The notes under the pieces: generated by a model
Database searches by the model: none
Told to the model about the DNA's origin: nothing
The model's input: only the letters and a program-made list of their open reading frames with translations
Translations under genes and position numbers: made by a program
Part shown: piece by piece, positions 8,816-17,804 of the stretch
Position numbering within the stretch: the first letter of the stretch is position 1
Layout of the letters: every line of letters begins with the position of its first letter
DNA from: Nocardioides sp. SYSU D00038
GTDB lineage: Bacteria > Actinomycetota > Actinomycetes > Propionibacteriales > Nocardioidaceae
Direction of reading: 5' to 3'
Assembly (NCBI RefSeq): GCF_016924665.1
Contig: NZ_JAFFJT010000005.1
Coordinates: 62,001-126,000, forward strand
DNA: 64,000 nucleotides

Positions 8816-11800
8816 TCACCTGGTCAGCCGGAGCTTCAGGCGCTGGGTGGTGCCGTCGCGGTGGGTCACGACGAGCACGACCTTGACCGAGCCCTTCCTG
8901 GCCAGCTGCAGGCGGGCCTGCCGGTTGAGGTTCAGCTTCAGCCGGCCGCGGCTGCGGTCCTGGACGGCGAACCGGCCGGACCCCAGCTTCTTGCCCGAGG
9001 CACCCCTGGTCTTCAGGACCGCCTTGCCGACGCAGTCCACCGGGCCGCAGCGCAGCCCGATCGTGGCCGTGCGCCGCGCCTTGTTGGCGTCGACCTTCCC
9101 GCCGATCGCCGTCACCTTCGGCTTGGCCGGCGGCTGGGTCGGCGGCACCACGGGCTTCTTGACCACGGTGAGCGAGCCGCTGCCCACCGCCGCGTCGTGG
9201 GCCACGTCACCGGCGTACGCCGCCGACAGCGCGACCTGGCCCTCGGCGTCGAACGGCCCGACCGTCACGGTGGCCTTGCCGTCGACCAGCGTCGCCGGCG
9301 GCTGCTCCTCGCCCGCGACCGAGAGCACGACCTGGCCGGTCGGCGTCTCCTGCGCGGCCGAGTCGACCTCGACCTGCACCTGGGCGGTGCTGCCGACCGG
9401 CACCTGCGCCGGCTGCGCGGTGACGGTGACCGTCGGCGTGACGTTCTCCGGGTCGGCCAGGTTCTTGACCTGGACGTCGCGGTAGTAGACGTTCTCGCCG
9501 TTGCCGTGGTTCTGCAGGCCGATGTACGACGGCCACTTCAGCCGCTCCGGGTCCTCGCTGGTGAAGTCGTTGACCAGCGTGTCGTTGAGGTAGATCCGGA
9601 TCCGGTCACCCTCGACGCGGATCTCGTAGTGGTTCCACTGACCCTCCGGCTTGAGCGCCGCGTCCCGGGCCACCAGGTCGGCGGACTGGAAGTTGTAGAT
9701 CGCGCCCGTGGTGCTGTCGGGGTCGTCGGTGCGGTCGATCTGGATCTCGTAGCCCTTGTCGACGGCCACCCACGGGTCGTTGCCCGGGTCGGGGAACCCG
9801 ACGAAGACACCGCCGTTGTGGTCGGCGACCAGCTTCCAGTCCAGCTGCAGCGAGTAGTCGCCGGCGAGCGGCTCCTCGTGCCACAGCAGGCCCAGGCCGC
9901 CGTGCGTCATCAGCGTGCAGTCGGCCTCGCGGGTGAAGAAGCCCGGACCGGCCATGTTCCAGCTCTCGAGGCTCTCGGCGGTGCCGTCGAACAGCGTCCG
10001 GTAGCCGGGGTCGGCCGCGCCGGGCTGGCAGGTGTCGGGCTCGACGGTCGGCTCGGTCACGGTGAACCGCTCGAACGACGCGACCTCGTTGCCGGTGCCG
10101 TTGTAGGCCGCGACGCCGATCTTCGGCGCGACCAGCCCGGTCAGCGGGTAGCCGGCCCCGAGCGAGGTCCAGGTCTGCCCCTGGTCGAGGGAGTACCTGC
10201 CCTGCAGCACGGTGCCGGTCGACACCATCTGGAGCTGCAGGTTCTTGGGCGCGCCCGGCAGGGCGGCGCTGTTGACCCACACCATCTGCTCGTTGATGCG
10301 GCGTCCCAGCTCGATCACCCACTTGCCCTGGGGGTTGCGCATCGCCACCACCTTGGCGTAGTTGGCGTTGCTGGTGTGGGCGACCAGACCACCCTGGAGG
10401 TAGTCGTCGGAGCCGCTGAGCGACAGCTGCGTCGTCGCGGCCCAGGTGTCGTCCTCCGGGGAGTCCTGGAGCACGATGTTCTTCGCGCTGACCGTGCCGC
10501 CGGTGATGTCACCGGGGTGGGCGGCGATCCGCAGCTTGCCGCTGGCGACCTCGAGCCCGCCCGCGAACGGGTTGAGCACGGTGCTCCACCGGCAGGTGTC
10601 GAGCTCGTCGCCCTCGAACTCGTCGTCCGCCGCGACCGGGTTCCCCGGGTCGCAGACGGGGCCGGGCTCGGACACGTCGACGTAGTCGAGGTTGACCGCG
10701 CCGTCGTCGCCCTGGGCCACGTGGTAGGTCACCGTGTTGGTGCCCTCCTCGAGCTCCACGGTCTCCGTGGCGGTGGCCCAGGTCTGCCAGCTGCCGGTGC
10801 GCGGGAGCGTGATCTGCTCGGCGGCGCCGTCGTTGACCTTCAGGCTGATCTTCTTCGACCCGTCGAACGGGTTGGGGCCGTTGGAGTAGCCCAGCTTCAG
10901 CGCGTGCTCGCCGGCGCTCTCGGCCTCGACCGTGAACGCCACCGAGGCGCCCACCGGCTCCATGCCGCCGACGTAGCCGGTGCCGCTGTAGCCCGGGTGC
11001 TGCGTCTGCTTGTTGGCGCCGCCGCCCAGCGTGGCGGACTCCGCCTCGTAGCGCTTCGCCGTCGGCTTGGTCACCCGGACGTAGTCGAGGTTGACGTGCC
11101 CGTCGTCGCCGGGGTCGCGGACCAGGCGCAGGGTCGACGGACCCGCCGGCAGCTGCACCGGGAGGACGTAGGTGCCCCAGGTCTTCCAGTCACTCGTCGA
11201 CGGCAGCGAGACCACCGTGCGCTGGTCACCGACGTAGAGGCTGACCTTCTTGGCGCCGGCGAACGGGTTGGGCCCGTTGGCGTAGCCGATGGTCAGGTCG
11301 TAGGTGCCAGCCTCGTTGACGACGACCTGGATCTTGCTGCCCGCGCCGTCGTTGCCCATGCCTGCCACGAAGCCGGTGCCGCTGTAGCCGGCGTGCTCGG
11401 TCGCGATGCTGGCGGAGCCGGACAGCTCGCCGTCCTCCAGCTGGTAGAGGCCGAACGGCGCCGGCTCCGGCGGCGGCTCGACGTAGCCGGGGTAGGTGTT
11501 GAGCGTGTACCACGCCTCGGTGCTCCACAGCTGCTCGCCGGAGGCCGCGGCGAAGGGCCGCGGGGACCGCAGGTGGACGACCCGGTTGGGCTTCATGCCG
11601 TCGACCTGGAGCGTCACGGTGCGACCGTCCTGGGACGGCGTGGCGCTGGTGACCTCGAGGGTCTCCTCGTTGAGCTTGGGACCGCCGTACTGCGCGGTGG
11701 CCTTGTAGCTCCACTGCTGCAGGTCGTACTTGCTGGCCAGGTTGGTCAGCGTCGCCGGCGCGAGCGGCTTGGTGTAGGTGACCTCGAAGCCACCCTCGAT

Positions 11801-13525
11801 CACCTTCATCGACTGCATGTCGAAGGGAACGGTGCCGTTGAGCTCGAGCTTCTGCAGGCCGTGGCGCAGCTTGCCCGCCTGGCCCCAGTTGCCGCCCGAG
11901 CCGATGCCACCGATGTAGAGCGAGCCGTCGTCACCCTTGAGGACGCGGCTGACGCCTGCCTCGAAGCCCTGGCTCATCCGGAACAGCGCGCCCTGGTACT
12001 CGCCCTCGACCTTGTCGAGGTACGCGCGCTGCAGGCCGCCGTAGGTCACGTCGCCGATGAGCAGCTGACCGGCGTAGGGGCCCTCGTCGACGGTCACCGG
12101 GGTGCTCGGCGAGTTGGCGATCTCGTTCTGCGGCATCCACAGCACCGGCTTGGTGACCGGCTCGTCGTCGAAGCGGCCGGGCGTGTTGCCGGGGCCGGTG
12201 GTGAAGTGGTTGAAGAACCGGTTGGGCTTGATCTCGATCAGCTTGGACGCCGGCAGCCAGCCGCCCTGGTTGTCGGTCACGAAGATCTCGCCGTCGGGGC
12301 CCCAGCCCATGCCGTGGGGCGTGCGCAGGCCGCCGGCGACGTACTCGACCTCGCCGGTGTCCTTGTCGACGGTGATGTGGGTGCCGCGGTCGTGCGAGCC
12401 CTGGGGCACGGTGGTCGCGCCGCCCAGGTTGATCGAGACCGACAGGTTGAGGTGGAACTTGTTGTCCTTGTAGAGCATGCCGAAGGCGAACTCGTGGAAG
12501 TTGCCGTCGAAGGGCCAGGTGGCCAGCGCCGACCGGCCCTCGAAGGTTCCGTCGTCGTTGGCGTCGACGAACTTGGTCATCTGGTGCTTCTCGGACACGT
12601 AGATGTCACCGTCGACCACCTTGACGCCCATCGGCTCCTTGAGCGTGTCGGCGATCTTGGTGCGGGTCACGCCGGCCGGGCTGGTGGCGGTCTTGACGCC
12701 CGAGAGCCGCCAGAGCTCGCCCAGCGACACGTTGCCCTGGTCGTTGCCGTTGCCGCCCCAGGTGAGGACGAGCAGGTCGTCGCCCATCCACTCCAGGCCC
12801 GAGACCTTGGGCTCGAAGGCCTGCTCACGCAGGTTGACCAGGTCGTAGGCGGGGTTGACGGAGTCGAGCTGGAGGCCGTCGCCGGCGGTGTCGTTCTGCC
12901 CCTCGCACTGCTTGAACCCGGGGTGCGTCACGCGGGTGACGCCCTCCTCGGTGCTCAGCACGCTGGTCGGCACGATCGAGAACGACGCGTCGCCCGGCTT
13001 CTTCCACTCCAGGGTCAGCCGCTCGCCGTTGGTCGCCTCGAAGAAGTTGATGCGCAGCTCGTGCACGCCGGCGGAGAGGGTGGTGGTGCCCTCCTTGGCG
13101 GTCGGGCCGTGCAGGCCGTCGTGGTCGATGACCAGCTGGTCACCGATGAACAGCTCGGACCCGTCGTCGCTGGTGATCCGGAACTGGTAGCTGCCGGCGG
13201 TCTCGATGCTGAGGTTGGCCCGCACGTGGACCATGTAGTTGTCCTGCAGGCCACCGAACTCCTCGGGGGAGTCCCAGTCGATGGTCGGCCGGATCTCGTC
13301 GACGTTCGGCGTCTGGCCGGCCTTGATGTCGCAGAGCTCGGAGATGCCCTGGCCGAGCTGGTAGGCGCGCATCGTGACGCCCGGCTCGTCGCCGGGTGGC
13401 AGCGCGGAGGCCGCGGTCACGGTGGTGGCCATCCCCAGGCCGACCGCTGTGGCGAGGAGAAGGGCCAGCGGACGACGCCTGGCGGGGCGGGCAGGGCGTT
13501 GGGACAGACGGGTGCGAGACACCAC
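8816..13525 (-). CDS. Secreted PA14 - beta-propeller - CBM - DUF1080 (3-keto-disaccharide hydrolase) protein
   Basis: About 1569 residues. Order: twin-Arg-rich signal peptide (1-41); PA14 carbohydrate-binding domain (85-165, with SDDGSELFIGDQ); glucose/sorbosone-dehydrogenase-like beta-propeller (205-560, with GLRTPHGMGWGPDGE); two CBM6/35-like domains (690-825 and 828-955, both with HxGYSGTG...GYxNGPNPF); a LamG/DUF1349-like sandwich (960-1165); a DUF1080 domain (1170-1345, with WKLVADHNGGVFVGF); an Ig-like domain (1350-1445); a basic C-terminal domain. DUF1080 proteins include hydrolases of 3-keto-disaccharides, which suggests extracellular breakdown of oxidised sugars. Two GTG codons are adjacent; the second (13522) sits 6 nt from AGGAGG and the first only 3 nt, so 13522 may be the true start. 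No membrane anchor or sortase motif is visible. Confidence 0.8.
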   Translation of the reverse strand: MVSRTRLSQRPARPARRRPLALLLATAVGLGMATTVTAASALPPGDEPGVTMRAYQLGQGISELCDIKAGQTPNVDEIRPTIDWDSPEEFGGLQDNYMVHVRANLSIETAGSYQFRITSDDGSELFIGDQLVIDHDGLHGPTAKEGTTTLSAGVHELRINFFEATNGERLTLEWKKPGDASFSIVPTSVLSTEEGVTRVTHPGFKQCEGQNDTAGDGLQLDSVNPAYDLVNLREQAFEPKVSGLEWMGDDLLVLTWGGNGNDQGNVSLGELWRLSGVKTATSPAGVTRTKIADTLKEPMGVKVVDGDIYVSEKHQMTKFVDANDDGTFEGRSALATWPFDGNFHEFAFGMLYKDNKFHLNLSVSINLGGATTVPQGSHDRGTHITVDKDTGEVEYVAGGLRTPHGMGWGPDGEIFVTDNQGGWLPASKLIEIKPNRFFNHFTTGPGNTPGRFDDEPVTKPVLWMPQNEIANSPSTPVTVDEGPYAGQLLIGDVTYGGLQRAYLDKVEGEYQGALFRMSQGFEAGVSRVLKGDDGSLYIGGIGSGGNWGQAGKLRHGLQKLELNGTVPFDMQSMKVIEGGFEVTYTKPLAPATLTNLASKYDLQQWSYKATAQYGGPKLNEETLEVTSATPSQDGRTVTLQVDGMKPNRVVHLRSPRPFAAASGEQLWSTEAWYTLNTYPGYVEPPPEPAPFGLYQLEDGELSGSASIATEHAGYSGTGFVAGMGNDGAGSKIQVVVNEAGTYDLTIGYANGPNPFAGAKKVSLYVGDQRTVVSLPSTSDWKTWGTYVLPVQLPAGPSTLRLVRDPGDDGHVNLDYVRVTKPTAKRYEAESATLGGGANKQTQHPGYSGTGYVGGMEPVGASVAFTVEAESAGEHALKLGYSNGPNPFDGSKKISLKVNDGAAEQITLPRTGSWQTWATATETVELEEGTNTVTYHVAQGDDGAVNLDYVDVSEPGPVCDPGNPVAADDEFEGDELDTCRWSTVLNPFAGGLEVASGKLRIAAHPGDITGGTVSAKNIVLQDSPEDDTWAATTQLSLSGSDDYLQGGLVAHTSNANYAKVVAMRNPQGKWVIELGRRINEQMVWVNSAALPGAPKNLQLQMVSTGTVLQGRYSLDQGQTWTSLGAGYPLTGLVAPKIGVAAYNGTGNEVASFERFTVTEPTVEPDTCQPGAADPGYRTLFDGTAESLESWNMAGPGFFTREADCTLMTHGGLGLLWHEEPLAGDYSLQLDWKLVADHNGGVFVGFPDPGNDPWVAVDKGYEIQIDRTDDPDSTTGAIYNFQSADLVARDAALKPEGQWNHYEIRVEGDRIRIYLNDTLVNDFTSEDPERLKWPSYIGLQNHGNGENVYYRDVQVKNLADPENVTPTVTVTAQPAQVPVGSTAQVQVEVDSAAQETPTGQVVLSVAGEEQPPATLVDGKATVTVGPFDAEGQVALSAAYAGDVAHDAAVGSGSLTVVKKPVVPPTQPPAKPKVTAIGGKVDANKARRTATIGLRCGPVDCVGKAVLKTRGASGKKLGSGRFAVQDRSRGRLKLNLNRQARLQLARKGSVKVVLVVTHRDGTTQRLKLRLTR

Positions 13526-13566
13526 TGACCTCCTGGACGGCCCGGACGTGGTTACCGGGCGCTGAC

Positions 13567-13610
13567 GTGACGGGGGTCACTTTAGCAACCGACTTGCGAA
13601 AGTAGGCAAG
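13567..13610 (-). promoter_or_regulatory. Putative promoter and dyads upstream of the PA14/DUF1080 gene
   Basis: On the minus strand, TTGCCT (13609-13604) and GCTAAA 17 bp later form a plausible -35/-10 pair. A CTTGC/GCAAG dyad (13593-13610) overlaps the -35, and GTGAC-GGGG-GTCAC (13567-13580) falls near the expected transcription start. The promoter match is moderate and the dyads are short, so this is a weak call. Confidence 0.3.
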
Positions 13611-13655
13611 CGCTGTCCGAACTTCGGGCATCTCGGACGAAAGCCGCCGGACGGC

Positions 13656-13661
13656 TACAGT
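13656..13661 (+). promoter_or_regulatory. -10 hexamer of a probable leaderless promoter for the MMPL gene
   Basis: TACAGT (TAnnnT) ends 7 bp before the GTG start at 13669 and no Shine-Dalgarno sequence is present in that gap. This is the actinobacterial pattern in which transcription begins at the start codon. No good -35 is seen. Confidence 0.45.
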
Positions 13662-13668
13662 CCGTCCC

Positions 13669-15765
13669 GTGCTGGAGCGGCTGGGCCGATGGGTGCACCG
13701 CCGACGGGCGGTGGTGCTGGCCGCGTGGGCGGTCCTGGTCGTGGCCGGGGCCGTGCTCGGCGGCTCGGTGTTCGACCGGGCCGAGGAGCCCGGCGACCGC
13801 GCCGGCGTGGAGTCTACGCTCGTCGACCGCCACCTGGCTCGGGTCGACGCCGAGGGCGAGCAGCTGGTCGCGGTGCTCTCCGGCACCGACGCCCTCGCCG
13901 TGGTGCTGGTCGACCAGGCGAGCACCGTGCTGCACGAGGTCGCGGCGCTGCCCGGCGTCGCGGAGGTGCGCGACCCCTACACCACCGGCGCCGCCGAGCA
14001 GCTGTCCGCCGACGGCCAGGGCGCGCTGGTGCAGGTCGAGCTCGACCCCGCGCTCGACCGCGACGAGGCGCTGGCCGTCGCCGAGCGCGTGGCCGACACG
14101 CTGCGCACGATCCAGTTCCCCAGCGTCCTCGTCGGCGGGGAGCTGCTCGCCGAGGAGGCGTTCGCCGAGCAGGCGGTGACCGACGCCGCGCGGGGCGAGG
14201 GCGCCGCGCTGGTGCTGCTGCTCGGGGTCCTGGTCGTGGTGCTGGGCGGCTGGCTGGTGGGCGCGCTGCCGGTGCTGACCGCGCTCGGTGCGGTCGCCGC
14301 TTCACTGCTGGCGCTCAGCGGTGTCGCGTCGGTCGCCTCCGTGAGCGAGTACGCCGTCAACGTCGTGACCGTGCTGGGCCTCGGCCTCACCGTCGACTAC
14401 AGCCTGCTCGTGCTGGCGCGGTTCCGCGAGGAGCGGGCCGCGGCCCGCAAGCGGGACGACCTGGGCGACGTGCTCGGCCGCACCCTGGCGACCGCGGGCC
14501 GCACCGTGCTCGTCTCGGGCCTCACCGTCGGCTCCGCGCTCGCCGGCCTGCTGCTGCTCGACGACCCGCTGCTCACCGGTACGGCGGTGGGCGGCGTCGT
14601 GGCGGTCGCCGTCGCCACCGCGGCCGGCCTGACCCTGGCGCCCGCCCTGGTCGCGGCCGGGCACGAGCAGGTCCCGGCCCCCGGGGCCGGCCGCTTCCTG
14701 GCCGGGCGCCGACCCCCGGCGCGCTCGCTGCTCGTCCGGCTGGCCCGGCTGGCCCAGGCGCGGCCGTGGTCGGTGCTGCTGGCGTCGACGGGGCTGCTGC
14801 TCCTGCTCGCCGCTCCCCTGCTCGCCCTCGACGTCGGCAACTCCGACGTCCGCGCGCTGCCGGCGGACAGCGAGCCCCGCCTGGTGCACGAGGCGGTGGA
14901 GCGCTCCCACCCGGCCCAGGCCACCACTCCCCTGACCGTGCTGGCCGACGCGCCGCCCGACGACCCCCGGGTGACCGAGCTGACCCGTCGGATCAACGAG
15001 CTCGACGGCAGCGGCGAGGTGGTGCTCACCGACCCGCTGGCCGACGGCTGGACCCGGCTGTGGGTCGAGCCCGAGGGGTCGACCGCCGGCGCGACCGCCC
15101 AGCGGCTCGTGACCGAGGTGCGCGGTCTCGACGGCGAGCTGACCGTGCAGGTCGGGGGGCCGGCGGCCGAGCTGGTCGACGCCCGGGCCGCCGTCGCCGA
15201 CCGGCTGCCCCTCGCGGCGCTGGTCGTCGTGGTCGTGACCGGCCTCCTGCTGCTGCGGCTGACCCGCTCGCTCGTCGTACCCCTCAAGACGCTGGCGCTG
15301 AACCTGCTGTCGCTGGCCGCGACGCTCGGCGTCGTCGTCGCGGTCTTCCAGTGGGGCTGGGGCTCCTCGCTGCTCGGGTTCGACCCCTGGGGCGCGCTCG
15401 ACATCACCACCCCGCTGCTGCTGTTCATGTTCGTCTTCGGCCTGTCGATGGACTACCACGTGTTCCTCGTGGCGCGGATCAAGGAGGCCTGGGACGCCGC
15501 ACCTGGTGGCCGCGAGGCCAACGACCGCGCGGTGCTCGCTGGCATCACCGCCTCCGGCCCGGTCGTCACCCTGGCGGCGCTGGCGATCTCGATCGTCTTC
15601 CTCGGCTTCGCCGCCGGCGAGCTCGTGGCCGTGAAGGAGGTCGGGGTCGGCATGACCGTCGCGATCCTGGTCGACGTCACGATCGTGCGCGGACTGCTGC
15701 TGCCGGCCGCGATGACCCTGCTGGGCGAGCGCAACTGGTGGTGGCCGGGCCGGCCGGCCGCCTGA
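13669..15765 (+). CDS. MMPL-family RND transporter
   Basis: 698 residues, normal for short actinobacterial MMPL proteins. TM1 is at about 15-35, followed by a periplasmic domain (35-165). Five helices follow (about 170-320, with the VTVLGLGLTVDYSLLVLARFREE segment typical of MMPL/SSD cores). TM7 is near 370, then a second periplasmic domain (390-515) and five helices (515-690, with FVFGLSMDYHVFLVARIKE). The duplicated DYxxxLxxRxxEE-type motifs mark proton-driven RND pumps exporting lipids or hydrophobic compounds; the substrate is unknown. The GTG start is probably leaderless. It is transcribed divergently from the PA14/DUF1080 gene and ends 9 bp before the convergent WYL gene. Confidence 0.88.
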   Translation: MLERLGRWVHRRRAVVLAAWAVLVVAGAVLGGSVFDRAEEPGDRAGVESTLVDRHLARVDAEGEQLVAVLSGTDALAVVLVDQASTVLHEVAALPGVAEVRDPYTTGAAEQLSADGQGALVQVELDPALDRDEALAVAERVADTLRTIQFPSVLVGGELLAEEAFAEQAVTDAARGEGAALVLLLGVLVVVLGGWLVGALPVLTALGAVAASLLALSGVASVASVSEYAVNVVTVLGLGLTVDYSLLVLARFREERAAARKRDDLGDVLGRTLATAGRTVLVSGLTVGSALAGLLLLDDPLLTGTAVGGVVAVAVATAAGLTLAPALVAAGHEQVPAPGAGRFLAGRRPPARSLLVRLARLAQARPWSVLLASTGLLLLLAAPLLALDVGNSDVRALPADSEPRLVHEAVERSHPAQATTPLTVLADAPPDDPRVTELTRRINELDGSGEVVLTDPLADGWTRLWVEPEGSTAGATAQRLVTEVRGLDGELTVQVGGPAAELVDARAAVADRLPLAALVVVVVTGLLLLRLTRSLVVPLKTLALNLLSLAATLGVVVAVFQWGWGSSLLGFDPWGALDITTPLLLFMFVFGLSMDYHVFLVARIKEAWDAAPGGREANDRAVLAGITASGPVVTLAALAISIVFLGFAAGELVAVKEVGVGMTVAILVDVTIVRGLLLPAAMTLLGERNWWWPGRPAA

Positions 15766-15774
15766 CCCGCGGGC

Positions 15775-16785
15775 TCAGCCCTCGTGGTGGCGCAGGAGCT
15801 CCTCCACCATGCCGACCGCCTCGGGTAGCACCGAGGTCGGCTCGACCACCCGGGTGTCGGGCCCGCTGGCCAGCATGATCAGGCCGACCCGACCGCCGAC
15901 GGGCGGCAGCAGCTCGAGGTCGGCCTCGAACGACGTCTCGTCCTCGGCCACCACGTGCACCTCCTCGGCCCACATGTGCGCAGCCCAGCGGGCGTCCTGG
16001 GCGAGCTCGAGGCGCACCGTGGTGGTGCGCCGCTGCCGCTGCAGCCGGGCCTCGACGTCGTCGGGTGGGTCGAAGGTCTCGTCGAGCACCTCGACGTCGC
16101 GCACGTTGCTGACCAGGAAGGTGCGCAGGTTGCCCTCGGGGCCCACCGGGCCGGCGTCGACCTCCCAGCCGCGGTGGGTCTGCAGCAGCCGCAGCGGCTC
16201 GATGATGCGGTGGTCGACGTGCTCGCGCCAGGTGTTGGAGTAGAGGATGCGCACCCGTCGGTGCTCGGACCGGGCGTCCATGAGGGGAGCCACGAACCGG
16301 TTGCGGTCGAGCCGGTGCGGCGCGGCCGGCTGCTCGCCGTACATCGTCTCGCTGATCACCTCGAGCGCGGCAGCGAGGTCGGTGTCGTCGGGCTCGACGT
16401 CGAGGAGCGCGAGCCCCGCGGTGTAGATCACCCCCAGGTCGCCCGCCGACAGGTTCTCCACGCCGAGGCCGAACGGGTCGTCGCTCACGACCCGCACGAC
16501 GATCGCGGCGTCGGGGTCGTCGGGGTCGTCAGGGTCGTCAGGGTCGTCGGGGTCCGGGCTGCCCTCAGGCACCGTGAACTCGATGACCGAGCGCCGGAAG
16601 ATGTCGAAGCTCCAGCCCCACGACTCCAGCTCGAGGTAGGTCGTGAGGTCCTCGCGGATCGTGGTCGCGTCGGTGTCGAAGCGGGCCGCCAGGTCGTGCA
16701 GCGTCAGGCCGTCGGGGTACGTCGAGAGCAGCGCCAGCAGCCGCGGGATGCGTCCCACCCGCTGGGCGAACCGGGGCGCGGCCAT
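15775..16785 (-). CDS. WYL-domain transcriptional regulator (second of a coupled pair, PafC-like)
   Basis: 336 residues. An N-terminal winged helix (about 5-60, with LALLSTYPDGLTLHDLAARF) is followed by an acidic DPD repeat linker (about 80-95), then the WYL domain (about 150-240) and a WCX-like C-terminal extension. ATG 16785 overlaps the stop of the upstream WYL gene by one base (TGATG), so the pair is translationally coupled as in pafBC. PafBC-type pairs act as DNA-damage-responsive activators, but there is no Pup ligase gene here, so that role is only a possibility. The linker is encoded by tandem 9-bp units, a likely length-variable stretch. Confidence 0.75.
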   Translation of the reverse strand: MAAPRFAQRVGRIPRLLALLSTYPDGLTLHDLAARFDTDATTIREDLTTYLELESWGWSFDIFRRSVIEFTVPEGSPDPDDPDDPDDPDDPDAAIVVRVVSDDPFGLGVENLSAGDLGVIYTAGLALLDVEPDDTDLAAALEVISETMYGEQPAAPHRLDRNRFVAPLMDARSEHRRVRILYSNTWREHVDHRIIEPLRLLQTHRGWEVDAGPVGPEGNLRTFLVSNVRDVEVLDETFDPPDDVEARLQRQRRTTTVRLELAQDARWAAHMWAEEVHVVAEDETSFEADLELLPPVGGRVGLIMLASGPDTRVVEPTSVLPEAVGMVEELLRHHEG

Positions 16786-17693
16786 CAGGCGCCCGCCAGC
16801 TCGCGCAGCTCGGCGAGCAGCTCGGCGCGGAAGTCGTCGGGACCCACCACGGCGACCCGGGTGCCGAGCACGTAGACCCGGGCGCGGAACGCCGCACGGT
16901 GGGTCACCGTGTAGGTGAGCTCGACCGTGCCGGCGTCGGGGTCGGCCATCGCGGTGTCGCAGGTGAGCAGCCACCGCTCGACGTCGGGCACGAAGTCGGC
17001 AGGCACCCGCAGCACCACCGCGGCCGGCTCGTCGACCTCCCACAGCAGAGGGTGCAGCGCGGGTCGCCCGACCTGGGGTGCGGGCGCGGCGCTGCCGGGC
17101 GGGTCGAGCGCGGGGCCGCCCATCCGGTTGACCGCGAAGTGCTTGACCCGGGTGTCGCCCTCCTCGACGCCGCTGAGGTACCACTGGTGGCTCTGGAAGC
17201 TCACCGTCGCGGGGTGCACCAGCCGGTCGGTCCCCTTGTAGGAGAAACGGATCCGGCTGCCGTGCTGCACCGCCTGGAGGGCCCGCGACAGCGCGCTGCT
17301 GTCGACGTGGGGCACCACCTTGCTCGTCACCTCGACCGGCAGGCTGGCCGGCTCGACTCCGAGCGCCGTGGCGAGGTCGGCCCGGTCGGCGAGCGCCACC
17401 GCCCGCTGGAGGGCCGCCACCTGGGCCGGCGACAGCCGCAGCCGGAGCCGGTTGTCGCCGCTCACCATCCGGTAGCGCGCGGGCTCACCGGGCCCGGCGA
17501 CGTTGTCGATCTGCCAGCCCTGCTCGCGCAGGTGCTTGAGGTCCTTGGCGAGCTGGGTGCCGGGGTCGGCGTCGCCGTAGTCGGCCACGGCCACCAGGCG
17601 GTCACGGGTCGCGCCCGCCGGCCCGGCCTGCTCGAGCACGGCCATGATCCGCACCAGCCGGGTCATCGGCTTGAGCTGGTCGCGTCCTGCCAT
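16785..17693 (-). CDS. WYL-domain transcriptional regulator (first of a coupled pair, PafB-like)
   Basis: 302 residues from ATG 17693 (MAGRDQLKPMTRL). The frame stays open to 17786, but that extension merely translates a tandem repeat, and GGGAGG lies 5 nt before 17693, which decides the start. The N-terminal winged helix (about 10-65) precedes a WYL domain (about 140-225, with IRFSYKG and WYLSGVEEGDTRVKHFAVNRM, the basic ligand-sensing face) and a C-terminal extension. It couples to the WYL gene at 15775-16785 by a one-base overlap. Together they look like a heterodimeric regulator responding to a small or nucleic-acid ligand. Confidence 0.75.
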   Translation of the reverse strand: MAGRDQLKPMTRLVRIMAVLEQAGPAGATRDRLVAVADYGDADPGTQLAKDLKHLREQGWQIDNVAGPGEPARYRMVSGDNRLRLRLSPAQVAALQRAVALADRADLATALGVEPASLPVEVTSKVVPHVDSSALSRALQAVQHGSRIRFSYKGTDRLVHPATVSFQSHQWYLSGVEEGDTRVKHFAVNRMGGPALDPPGSAAPAPQVGRPALHPLLWEVDEPAAVVLRVPADFVPDVERWLLTCDTAMADPDAGTVELTYTVTHRAAFRARVYVLGTRVAVVGPDDFRAELLAELRELAGA

Positions 17694-17697
17694 CCGA

Positions 17698-17781
17698 CCT
17701 CCCTGTCCAGGCCTCCCTGTCCAGGCCTCCCTGTCCAGGCCTCCCTGTCCAGGCCTCCCTGTCCAGGCCTCCCTGTCCGGG
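17698..17781 (-). repeat. Six tandem 14-bp units, each carrying a ribosome-binding-like GGGAGG
   Basis: Units of CCTCCCTGTCCAGG repeat six times (the last has one change, CCTCCCTGTCCGGG). On the coding strand of the WYL gene the unit reads CCTGGACAGGGAGG, so every copy offers a Shine-Dalgarno core. The array ends 5 bp from the ATG at 17693. Slippage here would change leader length and the number of upstream SD sites without touching the protein. Confidence 0.9.
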
Positions 17782-17804
17782 CCCATCTTGCCCGGCGGCG
17801 GGCG

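Noticed and set aside
8861..13528. A 1555-codon open frame on the plus strand
   Set aside because: Antisense shadow of the PA14/DUF1080 gene, lacking any domain and with the same biased composition.
17698..17781. CRISPR array
   Set aside because: Units are 14 bp and directly adjacent, with no spacers; no cas genes are present in the window.
17694..17786. N-terminal extension of the WYL gene to 17786
   Set aside because: It only translates the 14-bp tandem array (giving a 14-residue repeat). A proper SD and start exist at 17693.
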